Source of the DNA: DASWJZ01 sp963846475
GTDB taxonomy: Bacteria; Pseudomonadota; Alphaproteobacteria; Rhizobiales; Afifellaceae
Reading direction: 5' to 3'
Assembly (NCBI GenBank): GCA_963846475.1
Contig: CAWJVZ010000004.1
Span: 3,286,001-3,350,000 of the forward strand
DNA length: 64,000 bases
Shown here: positions 37,785-47,546 of the stretch, in pieces
Layout: each line of letters opens with the position of its first letter
Numbering within the stretch: position 1 is the first letter of the stretch
Notes under the pieces: generated by a model
What the model saw: the letters and a program-made list of their open reading frames with translations, nothing else
Told to the model about the DNA's origin: nothing
The model's database searches: none
Program-made: the position numbers and the translations under genes

Positions 37785-40217
37785 TCAGTAGAGCCCGCCG
37801 GTCCCGGTTGCAACCGCCCGGTCGGCTTCCGGGGAGACGGCGACAGGCTGCCCCATCGTATCCTGGTAGCCGATGATGGAGTAGGTGGAGGGCGGCGCGG
37901 TGCCCGGCTTGAAGGCTTCGAGGATCACACCTTCGCCGCTGCCCTTGGCCCTGAGCCCCGTCGCCGGTCGATCGGGATCAGCTCGAGGCCGGGCGGCACC
38001 TGGAACTCCTTGGGCGGCGCATCGGCAAGCGCCACCTTCATGAACTCGGTAAAGATCGGCGCGGCGAGCACGCCGCCGGTCTGGCCCTTGCCCATCGGAC
38101 GCGGCTTGTCGTAGCCGATGAACACGCCGACCACGAGGTCCGGCGAGAAGCCGATGAACCAGGCGTCCTTCTCGTCGTTGGTGGTGCCGGTCTTGCCGGC
38201 GATCGGCTTGCCGACCTCCTTGACGATCGTCGCCGTGCCGCGCTTCACCACTCCCTCCATCATGGAGGTGATCTGGTAGGCGGTCATCGGATCGAGCACC
38301 TGCTCGCGATTGTCGACGAGCTCGGGCTCCGGCTGACCTGTCCACTCGGCGGCCTCGCAGCCCGTCGCACTGGCGCTGGTCGTGCTGGTAGATGGTGCGG
38401 CCGAAGCGGTCCTGGATGCGGTCGATCAGCGTCGCGTCGATCTTGCGGCCGCCATTGGCGATCGTCGCATAGGCGGTGACCAGGCGCAGCACCGTGGTCT
38501 CGCCCGCGCCGAGCGACATCGGCAGATACGGGCGCGAGCTCGTCGTAGATGCCGAAGCGCTTGGCGTATTCGGCCACCAGCGGCATGCCCATGTCCTGCG
38601 CCAGCCGCACGGTCATGACGTTGCGCGACTTCTCGATGCCGGTCCGGAGCGTCGCCGGGCCATAGAACTTGCCGCCGTAATTCTCCGGCCGCCAGATCTC
38701 GTTGCCGGCGCGGATCTCGATCGGCGCGTCGATCACCACCGAAGACGGCGTGTAGCCGTTGTCGAGCGCCGCCGAATAGACGAACGGCTTGAACGAGGAG
38801 CCCGGCTGCCGCCAGGCCTGGGTGGCGCGGTTGAACTCGCTCTCGGCGAAGGAGAAGCCGCCGACCATGGCGAGCACGCGGCCCGTATAGGGATCCATGG
38901 CGACGAGCGCGCCCTGGATTTCCGGCGGCTGGCGGAGCTTCCAGGTGTCGGGCTGGTCGGCGACCGCCTCCACATAGACGACATCGCCGGGCTTCAGCAC
39001 CGAAGCGACCGAAGCGCCGCCCTTGGCCCATTTCATCTGCTCCAGCGGGATTGTTCCCGTGTCGCGCTCGCCGGCGAGAGCGCCGGAGGCGAGATGCGCC
39101 GGCTGCAGGCCGATCGTCGGCCTCAGCGTCGCCGGCGCCAAGCACCACGGCGAGCCGCCATTCCGGAACATCGGAGAGCGCCTGCACCTTGCCGAGCGGC
39201 TCGCCCCAGTCGCCTGATATGTCGATCGTGGTCGACGGGACCGCGGAAGCCGCGCGCCTGGTCGAACTTGATCAGCCCGTCATGCAGCTTCTGGCGCGCC
39301 AGCATCTGCAGCTTCGGGATCGAGCGTCGTGCGCACCGACAGGCCGCCTTCGTAGAGCTTTTCGGCGCCGAACATGTCGATCAGGTTGCGGCGCACCTCC
39401 TCGGCGAAGAACTCCGAGCGCGAAGAGATAATTGCCGCGCGGGCGGACGGTCACTTCGAGCGGCGCCGCCTTCGCCGCTTCGCCGTCGGCGGCGCGGATG
39501 TAGCCGTTCTCGACCATGCGATCGATCGACCCAGTTGCGCCGCTCGATCGCGCGCTCCTTGTGGCGGAACGGATTGTAGTTTTCCGGCGCCTTCGGCAGC
39601 GCCGCGAGGTAGGCCGCCTCGGCGATGGTGAGCTGGTTGACCGGCTTGTCGAAATAGTTGAGCGCCGCGGCGGCGATGCCGTAGGAGCCGAGGCCGAGAT
39701 AGATCTCGTTCAGGTAGAGCTCGAAGATCTTGTCCTTCGAATAGGCCTGCTCGATGCGGAGCGCCAGCAGCGCCTCCTTGATCTTGCGCTCGTAGGAGAT
39801 CTCGCTGGTCAGCAGGAAATTCTTGGCGACCTGCTGGGTGATGGTCGAGGCGCCGACCGGACGCTTGCCGGACCCGCTGTTGCGCAGATTGACGGCGACG
39901 GCGCGGACGATGCCCGGCACGTCGACGCCGCCGTGCTCGTAGAAATTCTTGTCCTCGGCGGAGAGGAAGGCCGCCTTGATGAGGTCCGGGACCGCCTGGA
40001 TCGGCAGATAGAGCCGGCGCTCGCGCGCATGCTCGGCGACCAGCTGGCCGTCGGCGGCGTGAATGCGCGTCATCACCGGCGGCTCGTATTTGGCCAAGCG
40101 GTCGTAATCCGGCAGGCCGGCGTTGAACGTCTGCAGCAGAACGCCTGCGGCCACGGCGAGACACAGCAGCATGAAGGCCCCTATCCCGAAGATGTAGCCA
40201 AGAATTCTCAATAACAT
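37785..40217 (-). pseudogene. mrcA: penicillin-binding protein 1A, frameshifted (probable sequence errors)
   Basis: A bifunctional murein glycosyltransferase/transpeptidase of about 808 residues once eight frame breaks are repaired. The N-terminal membrane helix (ILGYIFGIGAFMLLCLAV) and GT51 motifs (EDKNFYEHGGVD, STITQQVAKNF) are followed by transpeptidase SSFKPF (SxxK), KSRN (SxN) and KTGTTNDEKDAWF (KTG). Breaks fall near 39530, 39432, 39317, 39234, 39120, 38530, 38361 and 37965. Seven are best explained as one extra base and the last as one missing base. Motifs on both sides are perfectly kept, so I think the gene is real and functional. Confidence 0.85.
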
Positions 40218-40372
40218 GTGTCAGGGCGCCTTGTCCGAGCAGGCCGTCCGATCGCAGCTCCGGCATCCGCGACTTTTATGATCAAACTGAGGCAACGCCC
40301 TGCGGGGACGGCCCGATTCGCTGCGCACGCCGATGACGATACAGCAATGTGGCGATTCTGCCACGGCGGCCG

Positions 40373-41575
40373 TCACTGCCCCGCGGCGACATTCTCGCCC
40401 AGGAAGTCCTCGATGGCGCGCGCCACCGTCTTGGCGGCAGCCTCCGGCCAGCTCGCGGCGGTGAACAGCTTCTCGTCCTCTTCATTGGAAAGATAGCCGA
40501 GCTCCAGCAGCACCGACGGCACGTCCGGCGCCTTGAGGACGCGGAAGGAAGCGCGGCGCCAAGGATTGGAATTGAGCGGGATGGTCCCGTCCATGTCGTC
40601 GACGAGCGACTTGGCGAAGCGGATGGCGAGGTTCTTGGTCTCGCGCCGAGCGAGGTCGAAGAGGATGTCGGCCACGTCGTCCGGCTGGTCCTCCAGCGCG
40701 AGCCCGGCGAGGATGTCGGAGCGGTTCTCGCGCGCGGCCAGCGCGGCGGCGAGCGCGTCCGAGGCGTCGTCGGAGAGCGTGTAGACCGTGGCGCCGCGCA
40801 CGTATTTCTCACGGACGCTGTCGGCGTGGACGGAGACGAACAAGCCGGCGCGATGCCGTTGCGCCATGCCGACGCGATCGGCGAGCGACACGAAATCGTC
40901 CTTGTCGCGGGTGAGCACCGGTTCCAGGCGGGCGCCGAGCCGCAGCTGGCGCGCCAGCTCCAGGGCGAATTTCAGCGTGACGTCCTTCTCCAGGAGGCCG
41001 TCCTTGCCGGAGGCGCCGGAATCGATCCCGCCATGGCCGGGATCGATCACCACGACGGGCTTGCCGGAGCCGGGGGTGCGCACATAGGGACCGGCGCGCG
41101 CATCTGCCGTGTCGCCCGCCGGCCTGTCGCGGGCAACCGCCTCGGCGAAGGCGGCGGCCGTCGTCGGCACGAGATCGATCACCAGCCGGGCCGGCTCGGG
41201 ATCGACGGGATCGAGCACGAAAGTGTTGACGATATCGACGGGGCCGGAGAGGTCGAGGACGATGCGCGCCTTGCCCGGTGCGATCAGCCCGTAGCGGTAG
41301 TCGCTGATCAGCCCGCGGCCCTCACCCGGCTTCGCCGGGTCCTTGAAATCGACCTCCGGAAGGTCGATCACCAGGCGATAGGGGTTGGCGAGCCGCAGCA
41401 CGCCGAACTCGGGATTCTTCTCGAGATCGACGACGAAACGCGTGCGCTGCGGATCGCCGACCACCCGCATGTCGAGCACGATGTTCGCCGAGGCAGGCGC
41501 GGCGAGGGCGGCCAGCGCGGCGACGATCAGGATGGACAGGAGGCGCAGCATCGACGATCCCATGCCGCGCCTCAA
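40373..41575 (-). CDS. amiC: N-acetylmuramoyl-L-alanine amidase with AMIN domain
   Basis: A 400-residue periplasmic amidase that cuts peptide stems from murein at division. A signal peptide (MLRLLSILIVAALAALAAP, best start at 41551 or 41575) is followed by an AMIN domain (about 30-140) and an Amidase_3 domain. Zn ligands are H in VVIDPGHGGID, E in LLEKDVTLKF, H in LFVSVHADS, and the catalytic E in VLLELGYLSN. It is upstream of the PBP1A gene on the same strand and divergent from rne, the usual alphaproteobacterial arrangement. Confidence 0.92.
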   Translation of the reverse strand: MRRGMGSSMLRLLSILIVAALAALAAPASANIVLDMRVVGDPQRTRFVVDLEKNPEFGVLRLANPYRLVIDLPEVDFKDPAKPGEGRGLISDYRYGLIAPGKARIVLDLSGPVDIVNTFVLDPVDPEPARLVIDLVPTTAAAFAEAVARDRPAGDTADARAGPYVRTPGSGKPVVVIDPGHGGIDSGASGKDGLLEKDVTLKFALELARQLRLGARLEPVLTRDKDDFVSLADRVGMAQRHRAGLFVSVHADSVREKYVRGATVYTLSDDASDALAAALAARENRSDILAGLALEDQPDDVADILFDLARRETKNLAIRFAKSLVDDMDGTIPLNSNPWRRASFRVLKAPDVPSVLLELGYLSNEEDEKLFTAASWPEAAAKTVARAIEDFLGENVAAGQ

Positions 41576-42022
41576 TCGCCCGACTTCGCGGCGGAGACAA
41601 GGCGGCTTTCGTAATCATCCGGGGAAATCGCGTTGCGGTGGTCTCTTGCAATGACGCGCCGTCGTTCATAATAAGGGAGCGACGGATTCCTCCTTGGCCG
41701 TCCACCGGCGCGGACGTGACGCGATCAAAATCGCCAGCCGCGATCTGCCGGAACGTGCCCGGGTCGAAGACGGGCCGCTGCTAAGTCATTGCAACGGCTT
41801 CGATCGCGGCACCTATGGTCCCGCTGCCCGGAAGGCGCGCCGATGCATTTCCCGCACCGAGAACCTGCCCCCCCGCGACTGAGCCGGCTTCCAGGCCGGA
41901 TCGAGCGCGGCCGCGATTTGTCGGCGCGGCCGGAGAATTTTCGGCAGACCTTTCACCTTTCAACAGAATTGGACCCGTTTCAGTGCGCGCAGTCGGGCGC
42001 CCGGGTCCGGAGTTTCCATTCC
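41576..42022 (+). other. intergenic region and long leader of rne
   Basis: A 447-base gap between divergent amidase and RNase E genes with no credible ORF. A possible plus-strand promoter is TTGCAA (41646-41651) with TAATAA (41669-41674), spacer 17. That would leave an untranslated leader of about 340 bases. RNase E of E. coli autoregulates through a long 5' leader, so the same is plausible here; no conserved hairpin was identified by eye. Confidence 0.4.
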
Positions 42023-44872
42023 ATGTCAAACAAGATGCTGATCGATGCGACCCACCCGGAGGAGACCCGGGTGGTCGTGCTGCGGGGCAACCGGGTTGAG
42101 GAGTTCGATTTCGAGGCGGCCGACCGCCAGCAGCTGAGGGGGAACATCTATCTCGCCAAGGTGACCAGGGTCGAGCCGTCCCTGCAGGCCGCCTTCATCG
42201 ATTACGGCGGCAACCGCCACGGCTTCCTCGCCTTCTCCGAAATCCACCCCGACTACTACCAGATCCCCTACGCCGACCGGCAGGCGCTGCTGCAGCAGCA
42301 GGCCGAGGAGGACGAGGAGGAGGCCGCAGAGGAAGAAGCCGCCGAGGCGGCTGCCGCCGCGCACGGTGACGCAACCGACGATGCCAATGGGGAGTCCGTC
42401 GAAGCAGCCGCAGAAAGGCGCTCCGACGCGGCTGCCGAATTTTCCGCACCTGACGCAGCCGACCCGCCTCCGATCGCGACGGACGCCGACTTCGTCGCAA
42501 CGACTGGAGAGCAAGCCGCCTCACCAGCGGCAGGCGAGAGCCGCGACCAGGATACCGGCACCACGCGCGAGGAGGACACGGGGCCGGGCGAGGACGCGCG
42601 TCGGGGCGACGATGACGGCAATCGCCGCGACGACAACGGCGATGCCGAGCACGACGATGAGCACGTCGAGAGCGTCGGCGCGGAGGACGCGCTGGAGGAG
42701 GTGCCGGAGCGCCGCAAGCCGCGGCCGCGCCAATACAAGATCCAGGAGGTGATCAAGCGCCGGCAGGTGCTGCTTGTCCAGGTCGTGAAGGAGGAGCGCG
42801 GCAACAAGGGCGCCGCGCTGACCACGTACCTGTCGCTCGCCGGCCGCTATTCGGTGCTGATGCCCAATACCGGGCGCGGCGGCGGCATTTCGCGAAAGAT
42901 CACCAACCCGACGGATCGGAAGCGGCTGAAGGCCATCGCCGGCGAGCTCGACGTGCCGGAGGGCATGGGGGTGATCCTGCGCACCGCCGGGGCGAACCGC
43001 ACCAAAGCGGAGGTGAAGCGCGACTTCGAATACCTTCTGCGGCTGTGGGAGAACGTCCGCGAGCTGACGCTCCGCTCCACCGCGCCAAAGCTCGTCTACG
43101 AGGAAGGCAGCCTGATCAAGCGGTCGATCCGCGACCTCTATTCGCGCGAGATCGATCAGGTCGTGGTGGCCGGCGAGGACGCCTATCGCGAGGCCAAGGA
43201 CTTCATGCGCATGCTCATGCCGAGCCATGCGCGCCACGTGCAGCTCTACAAGGACGACACGCCGGTCTTCTCGCGGAACGGGGTCGAGGCGCAGCTCGAC
43301 GCGATGTTCTCGCCGCAGGTGACGCTGAAATCCGGCGGCTACATCGTCATCAACCAGACCGAGGCGCTGGTCTCCATCGACGTCAATTCCGGACGTTCGA
43401 CGCGCGAGCATTCCATCGAGGACACCGCGCTGAACACCAATCTCGAAGCGGCCGAGGAGATTGCCAGACAGCTGCGGCTCCGCGACCTCGCCGGCCTCAT
43501 CGTCATCGATTTCATCGACATGGAGGAGAAGCGGAACAACCGTTCCGTCGAGCGCAAGCTGAAGGATTGCCTCCGCGCCGACCGGGCGCGCATCCAGGTC
43601 GGGCGGATCTCGCATTTCGGGCTCCTGGAGATGTCGCGCCAGCGCATCCGCACCGGCGTGCTGGAGAGCTCGGTGGTCGCCTGTCCGCATTGCCGCGGCA
43701 CCGGCCAGGTACGCTCCATCTCGTCGCTGGCGCTGCAGATCCTCAGAGCGCTCGAAGATCACCTCCTGCGCCATGCCGGCCATCATCTCTACGTCCGCAC
43801 GCGACCGGAGGTGGCCCTTTATGTGCTCAACCAGAAGCGCCGCCATCTGGCGCAATTGGAGGAGCGCTTCGGGCTGTCGATCGCCATCAGCGGCGAGGCG
43901 CCCGAGCATGCCGGGTTCGTTGTGGAGCGCGGCGCGCCTGTCGAGGAACGTCCCGACCGCGCCCCGGCCGCCGTCGAAATCGGCCCCCCGGCGATCCGTG
44001 AGCCTGTCGAAGACCTCGAAGACGAGGAGCGCGACGAGGCGCGGAGCGACGAGGCGGAGGAACGCGGTGCAGAGACCAGGGAGCGCGGCGGCGAGACCGC
44101 CGAAGGAGGTCGCGAGCGGCCGCGCCGGCGACGCCGGCGGCGCGGCAACGGCGACGACCGCCATGATCGCCACGAGCGGCAGGACCGCTATCAGTCAGGC
44201 GGCGTGGAGGAAGTGGAGACGGAAGGTGAGTCTGAAGGCGAGGTCGAGGAGATCGGCGCCAGGGGAGGGCGCGACGAGGAGGATGCGGCCGCTCAGGACG
44301 CGCGCCGACGGCGGCGCGGCAGGCGCGGCGGCCGCCGCCGCGGTCGCGGCCGCGAGAACGGCGATCATGCGGGCGCCCAGCCACAGCGCGAGGATTTTTC
44401 CGCCGACGCGGAATTCGCCCCGGCCGATCCGAGCGAGGCGGAAGACTCCCGCTATGCCGGCTCGGGCGCCCCGGGCGAGACGCCGTGGGGCGACCATGTG
44501 CCGACGATGAGCGAAGCGTTCGAGCCGGATCCGGCGGAAGTGCCCGTCGTCACCGCGGAGCATTTCGGCGGGCACGGCCATGAATTAGAAGCCGGCCAGG
44601 CGGATAGGGTCTCCGAGCGGGACGCGCCTTCTGCCCCGGTCCAGGCCGAGGCGCCTACGCAGCCAACGGAGCTCGAGCCGCTCGCGTTGCCGCGGCACAG
44701 CGAGCCCCTTCCCGCTCCGGCGGAAGTCGAGCCGGAGGCTGCGGCGCCTGAGCCGCTGCCTGAGCCGATCCCGGCCCCCGAGGCCGTGCCGGAGCCCGTC
44801 GCGGCGCCCTCCGTCCTGGAGGATGATCGGCCGAAACGCAGCGGCTGGTGGAACCGCAAGTCGTTTTTCTGA
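42023..44872 (+). CDS. rne: ribonuclease E
   Basis: A 949-residue endoribonuclease, core of the degradosome and rRNA/tRNA processing. The S1 domain (AFIDYGGNRHGFLAFSEI) is interrupted by an acidic, low-complexity insertion of about 140 residues (93-235) before TTYLSLAGRYSVLMPN resumes. Catalytic aspartates are D453 (VSIDVNSG) and D496 (VIDFIDM); the Zn-link is CPHCRGTG (554-561). The C-terminal third alternates Arg-rich blocks (RPRRRRRRRGN) and acidic blocks and ends RSGWWNRKSFF, a conserved tail. I chose ATG 42023; a longer in-frame reading to 41789 lacks homolog-like sequence. Confidence 0.95.
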   Translation: MSNKMLIDATHPEETRVVVLRGNRVEEFDFEAADRQQLRGNIYLAKVTRVEPSLQAAFIDYGGNRHGFLAFSEIHPDYYQIPYADRQALLQQQAEEDEEEAAEEEAAEAAAAAHGDATDDANGESVEAAAERRSDAAAEFSAPDAADPPPIATDADFVATTGEQAASPAAGESRDQDTGTTREEDTGPGEDARRGDDDGNRRDDNGDAEHDDEHVESVGAEDALEEVPERRKPRPRQYKIQEVIKRRQVLLVQVVKEERGNKGAALTTYLSLAGRYSVLMPNTGRGGGISRKITNPTDRKRLKAIAGELDVPEGMGVILRTAGANRTKAEVKRDFEYLLRLWENVRELTLRSTAPKLVYEEGSLIKRSIRDLYSREIDQVVVAGEDAYREAKDFMRMLMPSHARHVQLYKDDTPVFSRNGVEAQLDAMFSPQVTLKSGGYIVINQTEALVSIDVNSGRSTREHSIEDTALNTNLEAAEEIARQLRLRDLAGLIVIDFIDMEEKRNNRSVERKLKDCLRADRARIQVGRISHFGLLEMSRQRIRTGVLESSVVACPHCRGTGQVRSISSLALQILRALEDHLLRHAGHHLYVRTRPEVALYVLNQKRRHLAQLEERFGLSIAISGEAPEHAGFVVERGAPVEERPDRAPAAVEIGPPAIREPVEDLEDEERDEARSDEAEERGAETRERGGETAEGGRERPRRRRRRRGNGDDRHDRHERQDRYQSGGVEEVETEGESEGEVEEIGARGGRDEEDAAAQDARRRRRGRRGGRRRGRGRENGDHAGAQPQREDFSADAEFAPADPSEAEDSRYAGSGAPGETPWGDHVPTMSEAFEPDPAEVPVVTAEHFGGHGHELEAGQADRVSERDAPSAPVQAEAPTQPTELEPLALPRHSEPLPAPAEVEPEAAAPEPLPEPIPAPEAVPEPVAAPSVLEDDRPKRSGWWNRKSFF

Positions 44873-44882
44873 TCGTGCAGGG

Positions 44883-44902
44883 GTCCGGCCGACGGCCGGG
44901 CC
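44883..44902. terminator. GC hairpin between convergent rne and argC
   Basis: GTCCGGCC and GGCCGGGC flank GAC, forming a strong hairpin in the 41-base gap between the two stop codons. No T-tract follows on either strand, so termination would be weak or rho-assisted. Confidence 0.35.
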
Positions 44903-44913
44903 AATTACCGCGG

Positions 44914-45960
44914 TCAAGGAAACAGCGGCAGCTGCAGGAGCCCCGTGGTCTCGTGCAGCCCGAACACGATATTCATGTTCTGCAGCGCCTGCCCGGCGGA
45001 GCCTTTGACGAGATTGTCGAGCACGGAAATAACGATGGCGCGGCCGGCAATGCGGTCGGCGAACACGCCGATCTGCACGTAGTTGGAGCCGCGCACATTC
45101 TGCGTCTGCGGCAGCACGCCCTTCGGCGCTACATGCACGAAGGGCTCGCCGCGATAGGCGTCGGCGAGCGCCGTGCGGAGATCGTCGGCTGTGCCGCCTT
45201 GCAGCCGGACATAGGAGGTGCAGAGCTCGCCGCGGCTCATCGGGATCAGGTGCGGCGTGAAATTCACGGTCACCGACTTGCCCGCGGCGGCGCCGATCTC
45301 CTGCTCGATCTCCGGCGCGTGCCGGTGCTTTGCCACCGAATAGGGCGACAGGCCCTCGCCCGCCTCGCAGAACAGCGTGTTCTGTTTCAGGCCGCGGCCG
45401 GCGCCGGACACGCCGGACTTGGCGTCGACGATGATTTCCTGCGTGTCGATCAGGCCGGCCTTCGCGACCGGCACCAGCGCGAGCAGCGCAGCCGTGGGAT
45501 AGCAGCCCGGGCAGGCGATCAGCCGCGCGTCGCGGATTCTTGCGCGATAAAGCTCGGTCAGGCCGAAGACCGCCTCCTCCTGCAGCTTTGGGGCGCGATG
45601 CTCGTGGCCGTACCATTCGGCGTAGGTCGCCATGTCGCGCAGCCGGAAATCGGCCGACATGTCGATCACCTTGATCGCCGGATTAGCGGCGAGCACCGCC
45701 GCCGTGATCTCCTGCGTCGTGCCGTGCGGCAGGCCGCAAAAGGCCGCGTCGAGGCCGCTCCAGTCCACCTTCTCCCATTCCACCAGCTGCGGCAGGTCGA
45801 GCATGAAGAGATGCGGGAACACCTCGCCCATCGCCTTGCCGGCGTGGGTGTTGGCGGTCAGCGCGACGATCTCGACGTCGGGATGGCGGGCGGCCAGGCG
45901 AACGAGGTCGGCGCCCGTATAGCCCGACGCACCTAAAACGCCGATCCTGATCTTCGCCAT
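44914..45960 (-). CDS. argC: N-acetyl-gamma-glutamyl-phosphate reductase
   Basis: A 348-residue NADPH-dependent reductase, third step of arginine synthesis. The Rossmann start is VLGASGYTGADLVRL, the catalytic cysteine is in LIACPGCYPTAALLAL, and the substrate region is PIMSRGEL preceded by VNFTPHL. The C-terminus NVRGSNYVQIGVFAD with DNLVKGSAGQALQNMNI is the type 1 ArgC signature. Length is normal. It is convergent with rne. Confidence 0.95.
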   Translation of the reverse strand: MAKIRIGVLGASGYTGADLVRLAARHPDVEIVALTANTHAGKAMGEVFPHLFMLDLPQLVEWEKVDWSGLDAAFCGLPHGTTQEITAAVLAANPAIKVIDMSADFRLRDMATYAEWYGHEHRAPKLQEEAVFGLTELYRARIRDARLIACPGCYPTAALLALVPVAKAGLIDTQEIIVDAKSGVSGAGRGLKQNTLFCEAGEGLSPYSVAKHRHAPEIEQEIGAAAGKSVTVNFTPHLIPMSRGELCTSYVRLQGGTADDLRTALADAYRGEPFVHVAPKGVLPQTQNVRGSNYVQIGVFADRIAGRAIVISVLDNLVKGSAGQALQNMNIVFGLHETTGLLQLPLFP

Positions 45961-46022
45961 GGCCGAACTCCCGCCGCGGATTGAGCCGCGCGGTCTAGCT
46001 TCTCGGCCCGGCGGAGTAAACG

Positions 46023-46541
46023 TCAGGCGGACAGGCCGATGCCGGTCTCGCGCTGGAAGAGGATGAGGTCGAGCGACGTCGCGGCGTCGCGCCCGCCGAT
46101 TGCCGTCAGCAGCGCGTGCGCCTGGCCGCGGTGATGCGTCTGATGATTGAAGAAATGCGCAAGCGCCGGAGCGAGCGGCTGCGTGATGTCGGTGGGATCG
46201 ACGATGGTGCGATAGGAGAAAGCGCCCGCGAGAGATGGTTCGTCCAGAGCGTCGACCCAGGCGACGATGCGCGCGTCCTCCGTTTCCCGCGCCGCCCGGA
46301 GCGTCGGCAGATCGTCATGGATGATGAGATCGAGGCGCGTGTAGGTCTCCCCCTCCCCGGTGAAGCGCTTCATCCAGATCCGGTCGGCGAGCAGGAGGTG
46401 GTTGAGCGTGCGGTGGAGCGAGCCGAAGAAGGCGCCGCGCTCGGCCCGGTAATCCGCATCGGAGATCGCCGCGGCGCAACGATAGAGGCGCCGGTTGGCC
46501 CATTCGTTGTAATGCGCGAACATCGAATAGTGGGATCTCAC
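46023..46541 (-). CDS. DinB-family protein
   Basis: About 172 residues, a four-helix-bundle DinB-like metal-binding protein. The start MFAHYNEWANRRLY is preceded by a short N-terminus. The metal-ligand histidines sit in LHRTLNHLLLADRIWM and AHFFNHQTHHRGQAHALLT. Family members are often damage-inducible or act as thiol transferases; no specific role can be assigned. I prefer GTG 46541 (giving RSHYSMFAHYNEW) to the TTG at 46565. It stands alone between argC and an aquaporin remnant. Confidence 0.88.
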   Translation of the reverse strand: MRSHYSMFAHYNEWANRRLYRCAAAISDADYRAERGAFFGSLHRTLNHLLLADRIWMKRFTGEGETYTRLDLIIHDDLPTLRAARETEDARIVAWVDALDEPSLAGAFSYRTIVDPTDITQPLAPALAHFFNHQTHHRGQAHALLTAIGGRDAATSLDLILFQRETGIGLSA

Positions 46542-46630
46542 GATGTGCCCCGGCCTCGACTCCAAGCGGGATTAGCATTCGACCCGCCCGATTGTCATTC
46601 GTCGTCCGGCATGGCTTCTAGAAGCCCGCG

Positions 46631-47005
46631 ATGGGCATGGCCCAGGGATTCGATATAGCCGCGTCCGAGCTTGGGCAGAACGGCTGGGATCCGGTCGCCG
46701 GCCTCGGCATGTGGTCGGCCTTCCTGATCGACGTGTTTGCGACCTTCGCGTCCGTCGTCGTGATCCTCGGCGTGACGCATCCGCGCCAGGAAAGACCAGC
46801 CTGGCAGGCGTAGTGATCGGAGCCACGCTCGCCATCCTGCACTTCGCCTTCATCCCGGTTTTCGGCAGTTCGCTGAACCCGGCACGGAACCTGGCGCCGG
46901 CCCTGTTCGTCGGCGGCAATGCCTTAGGCCAGGCCTGGCTCTATGTTGTGGCGCCGCTGATCGGCGGCGCAGCGGCGGGGCTCGCCGCACGCATCAATCT
47001 TTTTA
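46631..47005 (+). pseudogene. aquaporin Z-like remnant (5'-truncated, frameshifted)
   Basis: The C-terminal half of an aquaporin is recognisable: NGWDPVAGLGMWSAFLIDVF and ILGVTHPRQ in one frame, then TSLAGVVIGATLAILHFAF and the second NPA box GSSLNPARNLAPALF in the next frame. The frame breaks near 46790, where one base appears to be missing. The first NPA half and a start are absent. Unlike the other frameshifted genes in the window, this one lacks half its length and is a real relic. Confidence 0.8.
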
Positions 47006-47052
47006 CCGGGAGGAGTAGCAGCGCAACGACGGCGCGGGCCCGCCGAGGGTGC

Positions 47053-47160
47053 TCAGCGGTCGCGCCGAGCCGATCGTTCGTTGAGCAGGACCAGACCGTA
47101 GGCCATGGCAAGAACCATAGCAGGCACGATAACAAAGGCGATCCACCAATAAATGGTCAC
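47053..47160 (-). CDS. 35-residue membrane protein
   Basis: A very small ORF from GTG: TIYWWIAFVIVPAMVLAMAY then GLVLLNERSARRDR. It is one hydrophobic helix with a positively charged tail, as in many short inner-membrane proteins. Its GTG overlaps the stop of the upstream 78-residue gene (GTGA), a strong sign of translational coupling. Confidence 0.5.
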   Translation of the reverse strand: MTIYWWIAFVIVPAMVLAMAYGLVLLNERSARRDR

Positions 47161-47393
47161 GGCTTGAGGCTCCCGAGAACCCGCCTTGCCGCACTATGTA
47201 GTCCGAGTGCCGTCAGTAGCCAAGTCGCTATCCCGAGCAATAGCAGCCCTGGGCGCATCCCCGGCGACGGACCTCCGAAACCGTAATAAACGGCAACCAA
47301 GGGCGCGACGACTCCGGCCGCAACAAACGTCGCCGCGATCGTATTCAGCAAAGTGGCGCTGAGCTTGGTTCGTTCGTTGTGGATCAGCGACAT
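47157..47393 (-). CDS. small membrane protein with two helices
   Basis: A 78-residue protein beginning SLIHNERTKLSATLLNTIAA, with two hydrophobic helices (TFVAAGVVAPLVAVYYGFGG and PGLLLLGIATWLLTALGL). Short proteins starting NERTKLLA-LNT are widespread in proteobacteria with no known function. It is coupled to the 35-residue ORF downstream. Confidence 0.65.
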   Translation of the reverse strand: MSLIHNERTKLSATLLNTIAATFVAAGVVAPLVAVYYGFGGPSPGMRPGLLLLGIATWLLTALGLHSAARRVLGSLKP

Positions 47394-47546
47394 ATGCGTT
47401 TCGGGCTCCCTGGCAGCTTATCACGTCGAGAATGCGGCGGGGAATGTGTCAGGGCTGACACTCGGCGGCCACCGCCGGCTCCGCTTGCGGCCCCCCGGTG
47501 CCGCCGCTAAAGCTGCGCGCCACCCTTCAGACCGGAACAGGACATC

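Noticed and set aside
37785..40217. PBP1A as a true decayed pseudogene
   Set aside because: Catalytic motifs on both sides of all breaks are intact and the gene is expected to be important; insertion errors fit better.
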